A model generated the notes under the pieces. That model searched no databases, was not told the origin of the DNA, and was given only the letters and a program-made list of their open reading frames with translations. A program made the translations under genes and the position numbers. From Prosthecochloris sp. (GTDB lineage: Bacteria > Bacteroidota > Chlorobiia > Chlorobiales > Chlorobiaceae): a DNA stretch of 64,000 nt. Of this stretch, positions 25,710-34,082 are shown piece after piece. Where the stretch lies: the NCBI GenBank assembly GCA_004028745.1, contig RAZP01000035.1:4568-68567 (forward strand), read 5' to 3'. The first letter of the stretch is position 1. The number at the start of each line of letters is the position of its first letter.

Positions 25710-26128
25710 GATAGTTCTCCCAATCGTTGTAACAATTCTTTTGGCGTGGCGACACCGATGCCGAATCGTTTGCATTCCTCGAAATCACGTTTATTGTATG
25801 TGATAATCCAGCCGCTGTTGGATTCAACAGCAAGCTCGAGAATCATGTCATCTTTAGGATCTTTAAGCAAAGGTCGCCACAGATAAAATATTTTTCTTTT
25901 GTTGCCTACAGCACAAAGGTAGTCTAGTATATCGTCAATATCGTCAGGTTCCAGCCCGAGAGTTTTTGACTGTCTTTTGGCGACAGTTTCAAACTCAAGA
26001 ATGAGCGGTACTGAGATGCAGAGATCAAATTTCCCGGTTCCTGTCATTGAGAGCAGCCGGAACGAAGCTCCTTTGTTTGAGCGCAGAGCACTGATGAAAA
26101 CATTTGTGTCTATTACTATCCTGTACAT
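25706..26128 (-). CDS. PIN-domain toxin
   Basis: A 140-residue PIN-domain protein. The acidic residues expected for metal binding are visible: RIVIDTNVFISAL, PLILEFETVAKR, LKDPKDDMILELAVES and WIITYNKRDFEECKRFGI. The family is 'putative toxin-antitoxin system toxin component, PIN family' (COG1569), single-strand or tRNA/mRNA ribonucleases that stop growth when free. It overlaps the downstream antitoxin gene by 4 bp. The unit lies between two mazG 3'-end sequences, suggesting insertion at that site. Confidence 0.87.
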   Translation of the reverse strand: MYRIVIDTNVFISALRSNKGASFRLLSMTGTGKFDLCISVPLILEFETVAKRQSKTLGLEPDDIDDILDYLCAVGNKRKIFYLWRPLLKDPKDDMILELAVESNSGWIITYNKRDFEECKRFGIGVATPKELLQRLGELS

Positions 26129-26202
26129 GTTGGTATTATATGTAATACCGTATTGTTCTGCAAAACGTTCCTCAACTTAATGAAAGACATGTTAAGAAGT
26201 AC

Positions 26203-27021
26203 CTATAATTTCTTCTTAACCTGCTCCCACAGCGCATCGAGCTCTTCGGCGGTATGATCCTGCCAGCTTCTGCCTGATTTGCTGATCAGCTCTTCCACAG
26301 CCATGAAACGTTTCATGAACTTGTTTGTGGACTTGCGCAACGAGTCCTCGGGATTTGCTCCGATGAATCGGCTGTAGTTGACGATGGTGAAAAGGATATC
26401 CCCGAATTCGGCTTCTTTTTCTTCTTTCGTCACTGCTGTTCGCAGTTCGCCGATCTCTTCGAGAAGCTTGTCGAGGACACTTTCGTCACTGGTCCAGTCG
26501 AAGCCGACACCAGCTACTTTTTTCTGCACACGATAGGCCCGGAGAAGTTCCGACATGGCTTTGGGAACGCCGTCGAGCAGACTTCTGCGTCCTTTTTCCT
26601 GAAGTTTGAGGGATTCCCAGTTTTTCAGAACCTCCTTTTCGTTGTCGGCAACGGTTTCCCCGAAAACATGCGGGTGACGGCTGATGAGTTTGTCGCAAAG
26701 GGAATCGAACACTTCGGAAAAAGTGAACTTGCCGGATTCCTCCGCCATGAGGACCTGAAAGGCGACATGGAGGAACAGGTCCCCGAGTTCCTTTTTCAGT
26801 TCCCGGTCGTCGTTTTCATCGATGGCATGAATCAACTCATAGCTTTCTTCAAGCAGGAGGTGAGAAAGTGATGCCGGGGTTTGCTTACGGTCCCAGGGGC
26901 ATTCGGAACGGAGCACTTTTACCAGCTTGATGACCCGGTCGAATTTTTCCTGTATGCTTTTACCGGTGTTATGCAGCACGTCGTGCTTGAGGTGTTCTAT
27001 GCTCTTTTCCTGTGACGTTTT
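26203..27021 (-). CDS. mazG: Nucleoside triphosphate pyrophosphohydrolase MazG
   Basis: A 272-residue protein with two MazG domains. The first has KLVKVLRSECPWDRKQTPASLSHLLLEESYELIHAIDENDDRELKKELGDLFLHVAFQ, with the EExxE and ExxD metal motifs. The second has LEEIGELRTAVTKEEKEAEFGDILFTIVNYSRF. The enzyme hydrolyses (d)NTPs to monophosphates and cleans the pool of aberrant nucleotides. ATG 27021 is used; the frame is open to a TTG at 27066. The last residues (WQDHTAEELDALWEQVKKKL) are the part that is duplicated at 25374-25437. Confidence 0.93.
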   Translation of the reverse strand, partial: KTSQEKSIEHLKHDVLHNTGKSIQEKFDRVIKLVKVLRSECPWDRKQTPASLSHLLLEESYELIHAIDENDDRELKKELGDLFLHVAFQVLMAEESGKFTFSEVFDSLCDKLISRHPHVFGETVADNEKEVLKNWESLKLQEKGRRSLLDGVPKAMSELLRAYRVQKKVAGVGFDWTSDESVLDKLLEEIGELRTAVTKEEKEAEFGDILFTIVNYSRFIGANPEDSLRKSTNKFMKRFMAVEELISKSGRSWQDHTAEELDALWEQVKKKL

Positions 27022-27105
27022 CATTGCTGTCGCTTCGCTTGAAGGTTCCTGGTACGGTGCAGGCAAAGTTAATATATCTATAAGATTTTCTGTACTTTTG
27101 ATGAG

Positions 27106-27235
27106 GAACCGCTATAAATTTATTACGCATCCTGATTGCTACGTTGGCCGGTGCTCAAAATCCTCACTCCCCAGCTTGCCGGGATTGAAGTTTATCCCGA
27201 TAGCATCGGGACTCACGACAATTTATAGAGGTTCC
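27106..27235. repeat. MITE-like element, copy 3 (diverged, about 130 bp)
   Basis: Ends GGAACCGCTATAAATTTATT and GACAATTTATAGAGGTTCC. The interior contains GGTGCTCAAAATCCTCA and GATAGCATCGGGACTC, related to copy 2 in reverse orientation. The tips are changed (GGAACC instead of GGGCACC). It sits between the divergent mazG and SDR genes and so may affect both promoters. Confidence 0.65.
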
Positions 27236-27268
27236 AATAAGAACCTTACTTTTTGAAAAAAAGGAGCT

Positions 27269-27940
27269 ATGGACCTGAAGGGCAAGACGGCGGTGGTGAC
27301 GGGTTCGAGTTCAGGGATCGGCCTTGAGCTTTGCGGTTTGTTGACAGATAAAGGTGCTTCAGTCTACGGTTTCAGTCGACGCCTGACAACAATGAATAGT
27401 CCTGGGTTCACCTGGATACAGACCGATGTAACAAAACAAGAGGAAATTGACCGGGCATTCGATAGGGTTTTACGTGAGCATGAATGCGTCGATATACTGG
27501 TCAACAATGCGGGGTTCGGTCTCTTCGGTGCTATAGAGGCGCTTGAACCGGAAGACTGGAGCAGGTTGATGGCGACCAATCTGACGGCGGCCTTTCTCTG
27601 TACACGAAGGGTGATTCCCGGCATGAAGGCCGCGAGGCGCGGTACGATCGTCAATGTGGCTTCGATTGCCGGGAAGCGCGGGTTCAAGTCAGGTTCGGCT
27701 TACTGTGCCACCAAGTTCGGACTGAACGGTTTTTCCGAGGCACTGGCTGAGGAGCTTCGGGAAGAGGGCATCCGGGTATGCAGCATCAATCCCGGCTCAA
27801 CCGACACGGAGTTTTTCGACCGGGCAGGCATTGAACCCAAAAAACTGATGAATAAAAAGGATGTTGCTTCTCTGATCCTTGCCATGATTGAGCTTCCTGA
27901 CGATATGCTGCCCGACCAGATTGTCGTGAGGCCGCTTTGA
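27269..27940 (+). CDS. Short-chain dehydrogenase/reductase
   Basis: A 223-residue classical SDR. The NAD(P) motif is TGSSSGIG, NNAG is in VDILVNNAGFG, and the catalytic Ser-Tyr-Lys are in VNVASIAG...SAYCATKFG. It is followed by INPGSTDTEFF. The short C-terminus and GFKSGSAYCATKFGLNGFSEALAEELR resemble general cytoplasmic SDRs; the substrate is unknown. ATG follows AAAGGAGCT. The stop overlaps the start of mnmE (TGATG), so the two are translationally coupled. Confidence 0.9.
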   Translation: MDLKGKTAVVTGSSSGIGLELCGLLTDKGASVYGFSRRLTTMNSPGFTWIQTDVTKQEEIDRAFDRVLREHECVDILVNNAGFGLFGAIEALEPEDWSRLMATNLTAAFLCTRRVIPGMKAARRGTIVNVASIAGKRGFKSGSAYCATKFGLNGFSEALAEELREEGIRVCSINPGSTDTEFFDRAGIEPKKLMNKKDVASLILAMIELPDDMLPDQIVVRPL

Positions 27941-29376
27941 TGACAAACGATGTTATGGATACTGAGTTTTCCCGACCCGTTCAGGGTGAACCCATAGCTG
28001 CCATTGCAACGCCTGTCGGGGTGGGTGCGCTTGCCGTCGTCAGGATGAGCGGTGAAGGTGTGTTTTCCATTGCCGACAAGGTTTTTACCAAGGCCCGTTC
28101 CCTGGAAACATCGCTCTCGGAATCACCGGGGTATACCGCACATTTCGGAAAGCTCTATGACGGAGACCGGATGATAGACGAGGTAATCGTGCTGGTGTTC
28201 CGCACTCCCGATTCGTTTACGGTCGAGGATATGGTTGAGATTACCTGCCATGGAGGACCGGTGGTAACAAGGCATGTGCTGAAGCTTCTGCTTGACAACG
28301 GATGCAGGCTTGCAGAGCCGGGTGAGTTTACCCGCCGTGCCTTTCTGAACGGAAGGATCGACCTCTTGCAGGCCGAAGCGATCGGCGAAATGATCCATGC
28401 ACGTTCCGAGTCAGCCTATCGAACGGCGGTGAGCCAGATGAAGGGAGGGCTTTCGGGGAAGCTCAATACCTTGCGGGAACAACTGCTGCAATCCTGTGCT
28501 TTGCTTGAACTCGAGCTGGATTTCAGTGAGGAAGACGTCGAGTTCCAGAGCCGGGAGGAGTTGAGTGGGCAGGTTGATATGCTGCAGCGGGAAGTCGAAA
28601 AACTTGTGGAATCCTACCAGCAAGGCAGGTTGCTGAGCGAAGGTGTGGCAACCGCCATCATCGGCAGACCCAATGCAGGTAAATCAACGCTGCTCAATGC
28701 CCTGCTTGACGAAGAACGGGCGATTGTCAGCCACATGCCGGGCACCACGAGGGACTATATCGAAGAGTGTTTTATTTATGAAAAAACCATGTTCCGGCTC
28801 ACCGATACAGCCGGGCTTCGCGATACGGTTGAGGAGATCGAGCACGAGGGCATTCGCCGCAGTTATGAAAAAATTGCCCAAGCCGACCTGATCCTGTACC
28901 TGATGGATATCGGTGCGTCCGATTATGCGCAGGAGGTTCAGGCGATTGTCGAGCTTCGTCGGAAGCATCCCGATATAAAACTGATGGTGGTCGCGAACAA
29001 GACTGATACCGCTCAAAACAGTGTGAAGCGGACAGAGATTGTTGCGGAGAAAACCGGATGCATGGTCCTCGGTATTTCCGCTTTGAAACAGGAGGGGCTG
29101 GATGCTTTGAAAGCCGAGATGAACACAATGGTCGAAGGATTGGACAAGCTGCACGACGCAAGCGTGCTGGTCACCAGCATGCGCCACTACGAAGCCTTGC
29201 GTAATGCTGCCGATGCCCTGCAGAACGCTAGGGAACTGATCGACGCGCAATCGGAGACCGAACTGATCGCTTTCGAACTCCGCTCCGCCCTCGACTACGT
29301 CGGCGAGATCACCGGCAAAGTTGTCAACGAAGAAGTCCTCAATGTCATCTTCGGGCAGTTTTGTATTGGGAAGTAG
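27940..29376 (+). CDS. mnmE: tRNA modification GTPase MnmE
   Basis: A 478-residue GTPase that, with MnmG, installs the carboxymethylaminomethyl group on U34 of certain tRNAs. The N-terminal folate-binding domain shows IAAIATPVGVGALAVVRMSG. The G domain is inserted in a helical domain: GRPNAGKSTLLNALL (G1), MPGTTRDYIEE (G2), DTAGLRDTVEEIEHEGIRRS (G3) and VANKTD (G4). The C-terminus FGQFCIGK carries the conserved Cys. ATG 27940 overlaps the SDR stop. A 15-bp perfect hairpin starts at the stop codon. Confidence 0.96.
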   Translation: MTNDVMDTEFSRPVQGEPIAAIATPVGVGALAVVRMSGEGVFSIADKVFTKARSLETSLSESPGYTAHFGKLYDGDRMIDEVIVLVFRTPDSFTVEDMVEITCHGGPVVTRHVLKLLLDNGCRLAEPGEFTRRAFLNGRIDLLQAEAIGEMIHARSESAYRTAVSQMKGGLSGKLNTLREQLLQSCALLELELDFSEEDVEFQSREELSGQVDMLQREVEKLVESYQQGRLLSEGVATAIIGRPNAGKSTLLNALLDEERAIVSHMPGTTRDYIEECFIYEKTMFRLTDTAGLRDTVEEIEHEGIRRSYEKIAQADLILYLMDIGASDYAQEVQAIVELRRKHPDIKLMVVANKTDTAQNSVKRTEIVAEKTGCMVLGISALKQEGLDALKAEMNTMVEGLDKLHDASVLVTSMRHYEALRNAADALQNARELIDAQSETELIAFELRSALDYVGEITGKVVNEEVLNVIFGQFCIGK

Positions 29377-29410
29377 ATGTTTTGAGCTGAACCCCCAGCT
29401 CAAAACATCT
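29375..29410 (+). terminator. Terminator hairpin at the mnmE stop codon
   Basis: AGATGTTTTGAGCTG, loop AACCCC, CAGCTCAAAACATCT: a perfect 15-bp stem that begins within the TAG stop. The T run after it is weak (TTAACTGTTGATTTG). It marks the border between core sequence and the AT-rich island to the right. Confidence 0.7.
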
Positions 29411-29456
29411 TTAACTGTTGATTTGTTTTGCTTGCGGGACAACGTACTGTGGCTTC

Positions 29457-31283
29457 TTATTTTTTTTGGGAATTTTTTAAAAGTATTTCAGCAAGACTTC
29501 TTTCTTTGTTGTTGTATTTTTTTGTTAACTCATTGTATAAGTTGTTATGCCACTTATTATCTGATTTACAAAAAATTGGGATCCATGTTTTAGGGAGCCA
29601 TTCATCAGAATTTTTTATGGATAAAATGGGTATATCACTATTCTCTGATATATTAGTGTGCATAGAAAATAATTTTGTTGTTATGGTATCTAGCTCCTCT
29701 ATTTTTTGCTCATATTCTGCATTTTCTGTTAACCCTGATGGATATAATTTGTTAAGATAAGAGGCAAAACAACCATAACGACTTTTTTGCCCGATAAAAA
29801 AAGCAACTTTTCTAAAAACGACTTCTTTTTTTGTTTCAATAATTGAGACGCTATCACAAAACAATGCTAGGTAATCTATGTATTTGTCTCTTTTTATAAG
29901 AGGGTTTTCTTTTTCTAACATTTCTTTAAGAAGAGGTAATATCCACTCTTTTTCAATTTTCTCATTATCAAGTTCGAAGCTCAAAGTGACAACATTATCG
30001 CGCAAATTAAGCATTAGCCTCTCCAAAATATCCTTGGTATTAATAGAGCTTGATCTGGAAATAAATAAAGCTGAAAAGTACTCCTGAAAAGATCGATGTG
30101 AAAAAGTGTATTGATTACCATCTTTTTGTATGACACAAACCGATTGGCGTAAATCATTAAGAAAATTAACTGGATTTATCTCAGAAGATTCTATCTCTAT
30201 GGCCTTTTCTATATATGATATAATTTCTTTATATTCAAATGTGTACTTTTTGTCAAAGTATGTGATGATGCAGAATGTTGAGAATACTTTCTTAAACTCA
30301 TCTATTGGTAGCTCGCAATAGGTCTTTCTTTTGTATAGAGATTTTTGTGCATCATGCTTGTGATAAAGTGTGTCAAATGCTTGGTCATAAAAAATATGAA
30401 TTTTTTCAGGTATTTCTGCCAATTGCTCAAATGTGAGCAGCATCATTGTTAGCAAAAGAGGGTTTGATAAAAAATCAATATGCTTTTCAAAAAGATGGGA
30501 GTCAAGCTCAGATATAAACTTATTTTTTAGGGTCTTATCATATTCAATGCGGTCAATAAGGTCTATCGCTTGCTCTTTTGTGAGATTTGCGATACTATAA
30601 AGATAGAATTCTTCCCAAGGAATAAAACAATCATCAGGTCTGCTTGATAAGACTAATATGATTTCTGGGTATTTGCTTGAAATATCCAAAATTTCTCTTT
30701 CATAACAAGACTTTATTTCGTAATCTATTTCGTCGAAACCATCAAGGAGTAAAATGAATTTTCCTTTTTTTAGGCCATAAGTAAGCTGTTCATTTGTAAA
30801 ACGATTGTTAATATCTGAAAGAATCTTTTCAATATATTCTAAAATAGAGTAATTCGAGTTCGGGGTGATTAGCAGTCGCAACTCTACCAATATTGGTATA
30901 TATTTATATCGGTTGTCAATAAAATGCAAAAAAAGGTTTTTTAAAAGCATTGATTTCCCTGTCCCTGCAATTCCAGTAAATATGTTTTTTTTGTTCTTTA
31001 TTAATGTTTTTGGTATGTCTGAGGATGGAATGCATTTAGAGTCCAAAGTCAAATTGGTTGGTACATAATGTTTTTTGAAGTCAACGGGGCGATCTCTGTA
31101 AAGTAGCGTTTTTAATGTAGAACATTTTTTATAAGTTCTTTTAATGTAATTGTTAAAGCATAGCTGTAAATCCACAAGTAGTTTGTTGTATTGAGTCCCG
31201 CCCAATTTAATCCCTTTTTTGATAATGCTGCTGGCATATTCTTTGGCAATTTCATTGAAAATTGGATCCAATTCTTCCATCAT
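29457..31283 (-). CDS. Bacterial NACHT-module NTPase, candidate anti-phage protein
   Basis: A 608-residue protein. Residues 1-80 are a short helical N-terminus without an enzyme motif. Residues 95-280 are a NACHT-type P-loop module with Walker A GIAGTGKS (about 104-111), Walker B FILLLDGFDEI (about 177-187), a sensor-like VLSSRPDD and FLSNPLLLTMMLL, followed by a winged-helix-like part (FKKVFSTFCII, YTFSHRSFQEYFSALFI). The C-terminal 200 residues have no repeats I can name. FSHRSFQEYFSA is a frequent NACHT mark. Bacterial NACHT proteins of this kind (bNACHT) can protect against phage; that function here is inferred. The gene is much more AT-rich than its neighbours and sits between the mnmE terminator and IS remains, which suggests acquisition by transfer. 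Confidence 0.85.
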   Translation of the reverse strand: MMEELDPIFNEIAKEYASSIIKKGIKLGGTQYNKLLVDLQLCFNNYIKRTYKKCSTLKTLLYRDRPVDFKKHYVPTNLTLDSKCIPSSDIPKTLIKNKKNIFTGIAGTGKSMLLKNLFLHFIDNRYKYIPILVELRLLITPNSNYSILEYIEKILSDINNRFTNEQLTYGLKKGKFILLLDGFDEIDYEIKSCYEREILDISSKYPEIILVLSSRPDDCFIPWEEFYLYSIANLTKEQAIDLIDRIEYDKTLKNKFISELDSHLFEKHIDFLSNPLLLTMMLLTFEQLAEIPEKIHIFYDQAFDTLYHKHDAQKSLYKRKTYCELPIDEFKKVFSTFCIITYFDKKYTFEYKEIISYIEKAIEIESSEINPVNFLNDLRQSVCVIQKDGNQYTFSHRSFQEYFSALFISRSSSINTKDILERLMLNLRDNVVTLSFELDNEKIEKEWILPLLKEMLEKENPLIKRDKYIDYLALFCDSVSIIETKKEVVFRKVAFFIGQKSRYGCFASYLNKLYPSGLTENAEYEQKIEELDTITTKLFSMHTNISENSDIPILSIKNSDEWLPKTWIPIFCKSDNKWHNNLYNELTKKYNNKERSLAEILLKNSQKK

Positions 31284-31871
31284 GATATGTTTGTTGTTAT
31301 TTGCTTTAAGGTTTTCGGTATATCTGTTATTAGTTTAATATTTTCTTTTTTGATTATATTGATAAAGGTTCAGGGGATTATATTTATGTTAATAGATCCA
31401 ATCAAAGTTGAAAAGCTTATACTAAATTGATTTCTTGTTAAGCAGGAGTGTGCGTAAATTGATATTTCTTTTATGGTGTTTAAACATTGTTAAACGTTTG
31501 CTTTGTCGTCAATTGAGTATTTCTTCTGCAGTGAGCGAAGGCTTATTTCTGCTTTATTTATTTTAAATACTGAATAATTTCAAATGAATTCAAATGTTTT
31601 ATGTGTTCACTGTATCCGTTAATAATGAGGCTTCATGCTCATTATTTGATAATTTATTTATTCGATTTAGACTTCAAAAGGAATATTTCCTTCAGGGCCT
31701 GCTGTATTCATTGCTTTCATCTACATATATGTCCATTAATCATGATTGCAATATTACATATTGTTAGTGTGAAAATTTAATTTCATTTATGTATATAATA
31801 TAAGAAATATGAAAAATACACAATAACAAAAGTGTGATAAATCCATTCTGCTTTGCGTGTGCGTCTTTTAT
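31284..31871. other. AT-rich spacer, no gene seen
   Basis: Nearly 590 bases of AT-rich sequence between the NACHT gene start and the IS remnant. The NACHT promoter should lie near 31290-31400. Short ORFs (for example 31191-31430 on the plus strand) lack ribosome sites and family resemblance. No RNA gene was recognised. Confidence 0.5.
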
Positions 31872-32684
31872 GGGCACCTCTAAAAAGTCCCTGTTGATAT
31901 ATCAATAATAAAAACAATAAGTTATCAGTCGATAAAGGTTGGGGAATTGCGTATTTTACAGCACATCATCTCATTTTATCATTGCTGTCATGAAAAACAT
32001 CAACCCACTTGGTCTTTTCGACGAACACTTTTTGCTTGAGCGACTGACAAAGTTGAAGGATCCGCTGGTGAAGCTGGAAGAGCACATCGACTGGAACATC
32101 TTCATTCCGATCCTCGACATTGCGTTCTCCCGGCCGGAGCACCGGAACAAAATGGGACGTCCGCCCTTTGATCGACTGATGATGTTCAAAATTCTCATTC
32201 TCCAAAGCTTGTATAATCTCTCTGATGGCCAGATGGAGTACCAGATTACCGATCGTCGCAGTTTCATGAGGTTTCTTGGCCTGAAGGTCAGCGATAAGGT
32301 ACCCGATGCAAAAACAATCTGGAATTTCCGTGAGACCCTGATCCAGGAAGAGGTGATCGAAGCTCTCTTCTATCGATTCAATCAGGCGCTGGATGATCAG
32401 AGCGTTTTCGCCAAAACCGGCCAGATTGTTGATGCCAGCATTGTCCAAGTGCCTCGTCAACGCAATACTCGTGATGAGAACAAGCAGATCAAACAGGGAG
32501 AAACTCCCGAAGTCTGGAAAAAGCAACCCAACAAGCTGCGCCAGAAAGATCGTGATGCCTGGTGGCTCAAAAAGAACGGTATGAGCTTCTATGGCTTCAA
32601 GAATCACAGCAAAGTCGATCAAGGCACCAAACTAATCAGCACCTACATGGTCACTGATGCATCAGTTCATGATTCTCAGGAGTA
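31872..32684 (+). mobile_element. Truncated IS5-family insertion sequence
   Basis: The left end GGGCACCTCTAAAAAGTCCC at 31872 is followed by a 118-base leader and a transposase gene that stops at about two-thirds of its length. No matching right end is found; the sequence runs into a different repeat (GGGACGTTGTTTATTAG) at 32685. The first eleven bases of the left end equal those of the MITE family in this window. Confidence 0.8.
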
Positions 32685-32685
32685 G
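31990..32685 (+). pseudogene. IS5-family transposase, C-terminally truncated
   Basis: About 231 residues: a helical N-terminus (NPLGLFDEHFLLERLTKLKDPLVKLEEHIDW), then GRPPFDRLMMFKILILQSLYNLSDGQMEYQITDRRSFMRFLGL and VPDAKTIWNFRE, both classic for IS5-group DDE transposases. The first catalytic Asp is in TGQIVDASIVQVPRQRN. The second region (FYGFKNHSKVDQGTKLISTYMVTDASVHDSQ) is present, but the protein ends there with TAG inside a foreign repeat. The final Glu region of the DDE triad is lost, so the enzyme is inactive. Confidence 0.88.
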
Positions 32686-32705
32686 GGGACGTTGTTTATT
32701 AGCTT
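32679..32705 (+). repeat. Direct repeat GGAGTARGGGACGTTGTT, left copy
   Basis: GGAGTAGGGGACGTTGTT followed by TATTAG is repeated at 33965-33991 (GGAGTAAGGGACGTTGTT then TATTAG). The two copies bracket a 1.3-kb segment that holds the broken ydjM-like gene and the BrnT/BrnA genes. The left copy cuts the IS5 transposase gene. It could be the end of another insertion sequence. Confidence 0.75.
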
Positions 32706-32895
32706 TAAAAGTATGGACTATAATACTTGAACAACGTTCTATGATAGTGATAGTTACAGGTAATTCTCTCCTCCGGGATAACCGCTATTAGTGCAGAGGC
32801 TAACAGACTGCCATTAGGATTTATTTAGTTTTCTTGTCTATACTGAGCAGTATTGGGGTCAGTAAATCACGGATTCTTTTTTCCCGTTCCACAAC

Positions 32896-33310
32896 ATGGA
32901 CTCAATTACACAAGCATCCCTTGGTGCAGCGGTTGCTCATGCCGCGTGGCATAAACCGTTAGGCCGTAATGCTCTTCTTTGGGGGGGCTTTTTTCGGTAC
33001 GCTGCCTGATCTGGATATTGTTTTCTTTCCCTTCCTCGACGATGTTCAGCAGCTCTACTGGCACAGGGGCGAGTCCCATTCCATCTTTTTTGTTCTGATT
33101 GACGGCGCATTGCTCGGCGCGCTGTTGTGGAGAGTCATATGGAATTCGCGATTTGGTTTCAGCCTCGGCAACTTATTTATCATCGATCCGCTCTACACCG
33201 GACCACTGTTGCTGGGAATTATAGCGGCAGCATTTTCCAGATCCGGGTATGCTAAAGGGGGAAGGATGGGGAAAAACGTTGTTCAAGTATCATTTCAACA
33301 GTTGCTTTGA
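32896..33310 (+). pseudogene. YdjM-like membrane protein gene, frameshifted and truncated
   Basis: The start reads MDSITQASLGAAVAHAAWHK, continues NALLWG, and would continue GAFFGTLPDLDIVFFPFLDD if one G were added to a run of seven G at 32981-32987. The second frame gives the PF04307 (YdjM, inner membrane 'metal-dependent hydrolase') features HRGESHSIFF and IDPLYTGPLLLG. Usual length is over 300 residues; here similarity ends near 33275, where a 16-bp sequence inversely matching 32723-32738 begins. The gene is therefore dead by frameshift and loss of its 3' half. Confidence 0.8.
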
Positions 33311-33531
33311 TGCGACGCGTACTCATCCAGCAACCTGCGGATCATCTTCTGATACTGCGTATTATGCTTTCTGGCCTCGTTTTTAAAAAAGTCTATGCTG
33401 GTTTTGCTGAGAGCGATCGTAACCTTGACGGTCTCATCTTTCAGCGCAAGCTCTTCGGGTGAAGGAAGAAAATCCTCAACAACCTTCACCTTGCCCATGG
33501 GCTCATTCGTGTATTTTATTTTCTCTTTCAT
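33295..33531 (-). CDS. BrnA-type antitoxin
   Basis: A 78-residue protein from ATG 33531 (MKEKIKYTNEPMGKVKVVEDFLPSPEEL). The C-terminal half, VKVTIALSKTSIDFFKNEARKHNTQYQKMIRRLLDEY, is a ribbon-helix-helix domain as in BrnA/CopG antitoxins. The gene overlaps the 3' end of the BrnT-like toxin gene by 29 bases. The antitoxin binds the toxin and the operon promoter. A nearly identical N-terminal piece is left over at 15411-15605. Confidence 0.86.
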   Translation of the reverse strand: MKEKIKYTNEPMGKVKVVEDFLPSPEELALKDETVKVTIALSKTSIDFFKNEARKHNTQYQKMIRRLLDEYASHQSNC

Positions 33532-33796
33532 AAATCTTTTTCCCTTTGCGCCAGTACCCGGCGCCAATAATCCTGATTTTATTCTTTCGATACGTGAACC
33601 TTACAGTCAAAATGCCTCCAGCGACACTCCCGAGACAATAAAACCGTTTTTCCTCTTCACTATGCTCAAGATCTTCGAGAATAACACGCTGATGATCCAG
33701 AAAAGCGAGTTGTGCCAAAGCAAAAGAAACCCCATGCTTTTCCTGGTTCAGCTTGTCTTTGTCGGTATCCCACTCGAAATCTACGTGTCTTGCCAT
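33503..33796 (-). CDS. brnT: BrnT-type ribonuclease toxin
   Basis: A 97-residue protein with the BrnT pattern: FEWDTDKDKLNQEKHGVSFALAQLAFLDHQRVILEDLEHSEEEKRFYCLG, then LTVRFTYRKNKIRIIGAGYWRKGKKIYE. The family pattern is FEWD..K...N..KHGVSFEEA..VF.D......D..HS..E.R....G, then V.YT.R....RIISAR.A...E...Y. BrnT is a RelE-fold RNase. The RIIGAGYW segment replaces the more usual RIISARRA, so the active site is slightly different. The downstream antitoxin overlaps it. The pair lies inside the 1.3-kb segment between direct repeats. Confidence 0.88.
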   Translation of the reverse strand: MARHVDFEWDTDKDKLNQEKHGVSFALAQLAFLDHQRVILEDLEHSEEEKRFYCLGSVAGGILTVRFTYRKNKIRIIGAGYWRKGKKIYERENKIHE

Positions 33797-33964
33797 ACCC
33801 TTAATAATACGGTGATCTTTAATATTTACAAATACAATAATATGGGCATTTATACATATTGATCGTCAGCCAACATGGCAATACGATGTTTCTATCCGAG
33901 ATGGGGTGCGGTTTGGCAGGGCCTGAAATGATGGATAGATTATAGTTTGAATAAAGTTGCGATG

Positions 33965-33991
33965 GGAGTAAGGGACGTTGTTTATTAGATT
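33965..33991 (+). repeat. Direct repeat GGAGTARGGGACGTTGTT, right copy
   Basis: Right-hand copy of the repeat at 32679-32705, in the same orientation, 1286 bases away. The sequences beyond both copies differ. Confidence 0.75.
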
Positions 33992-34082
33992 AAGTAAATT
34001 GATTTGTTTGACTTGAGAGAAAAGCTTGCTTGTCGAGCAGAATGTTTTCAAATGCTCCGGATAGAGCGTGAAACGAGTAATG

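Noticed and set aside
31191..31430. 79-codon plus-strand ORF in the AT-rich spacer
   Set aside because: It overlaps the start of the NACHT gene antisense and has no ribosome site.
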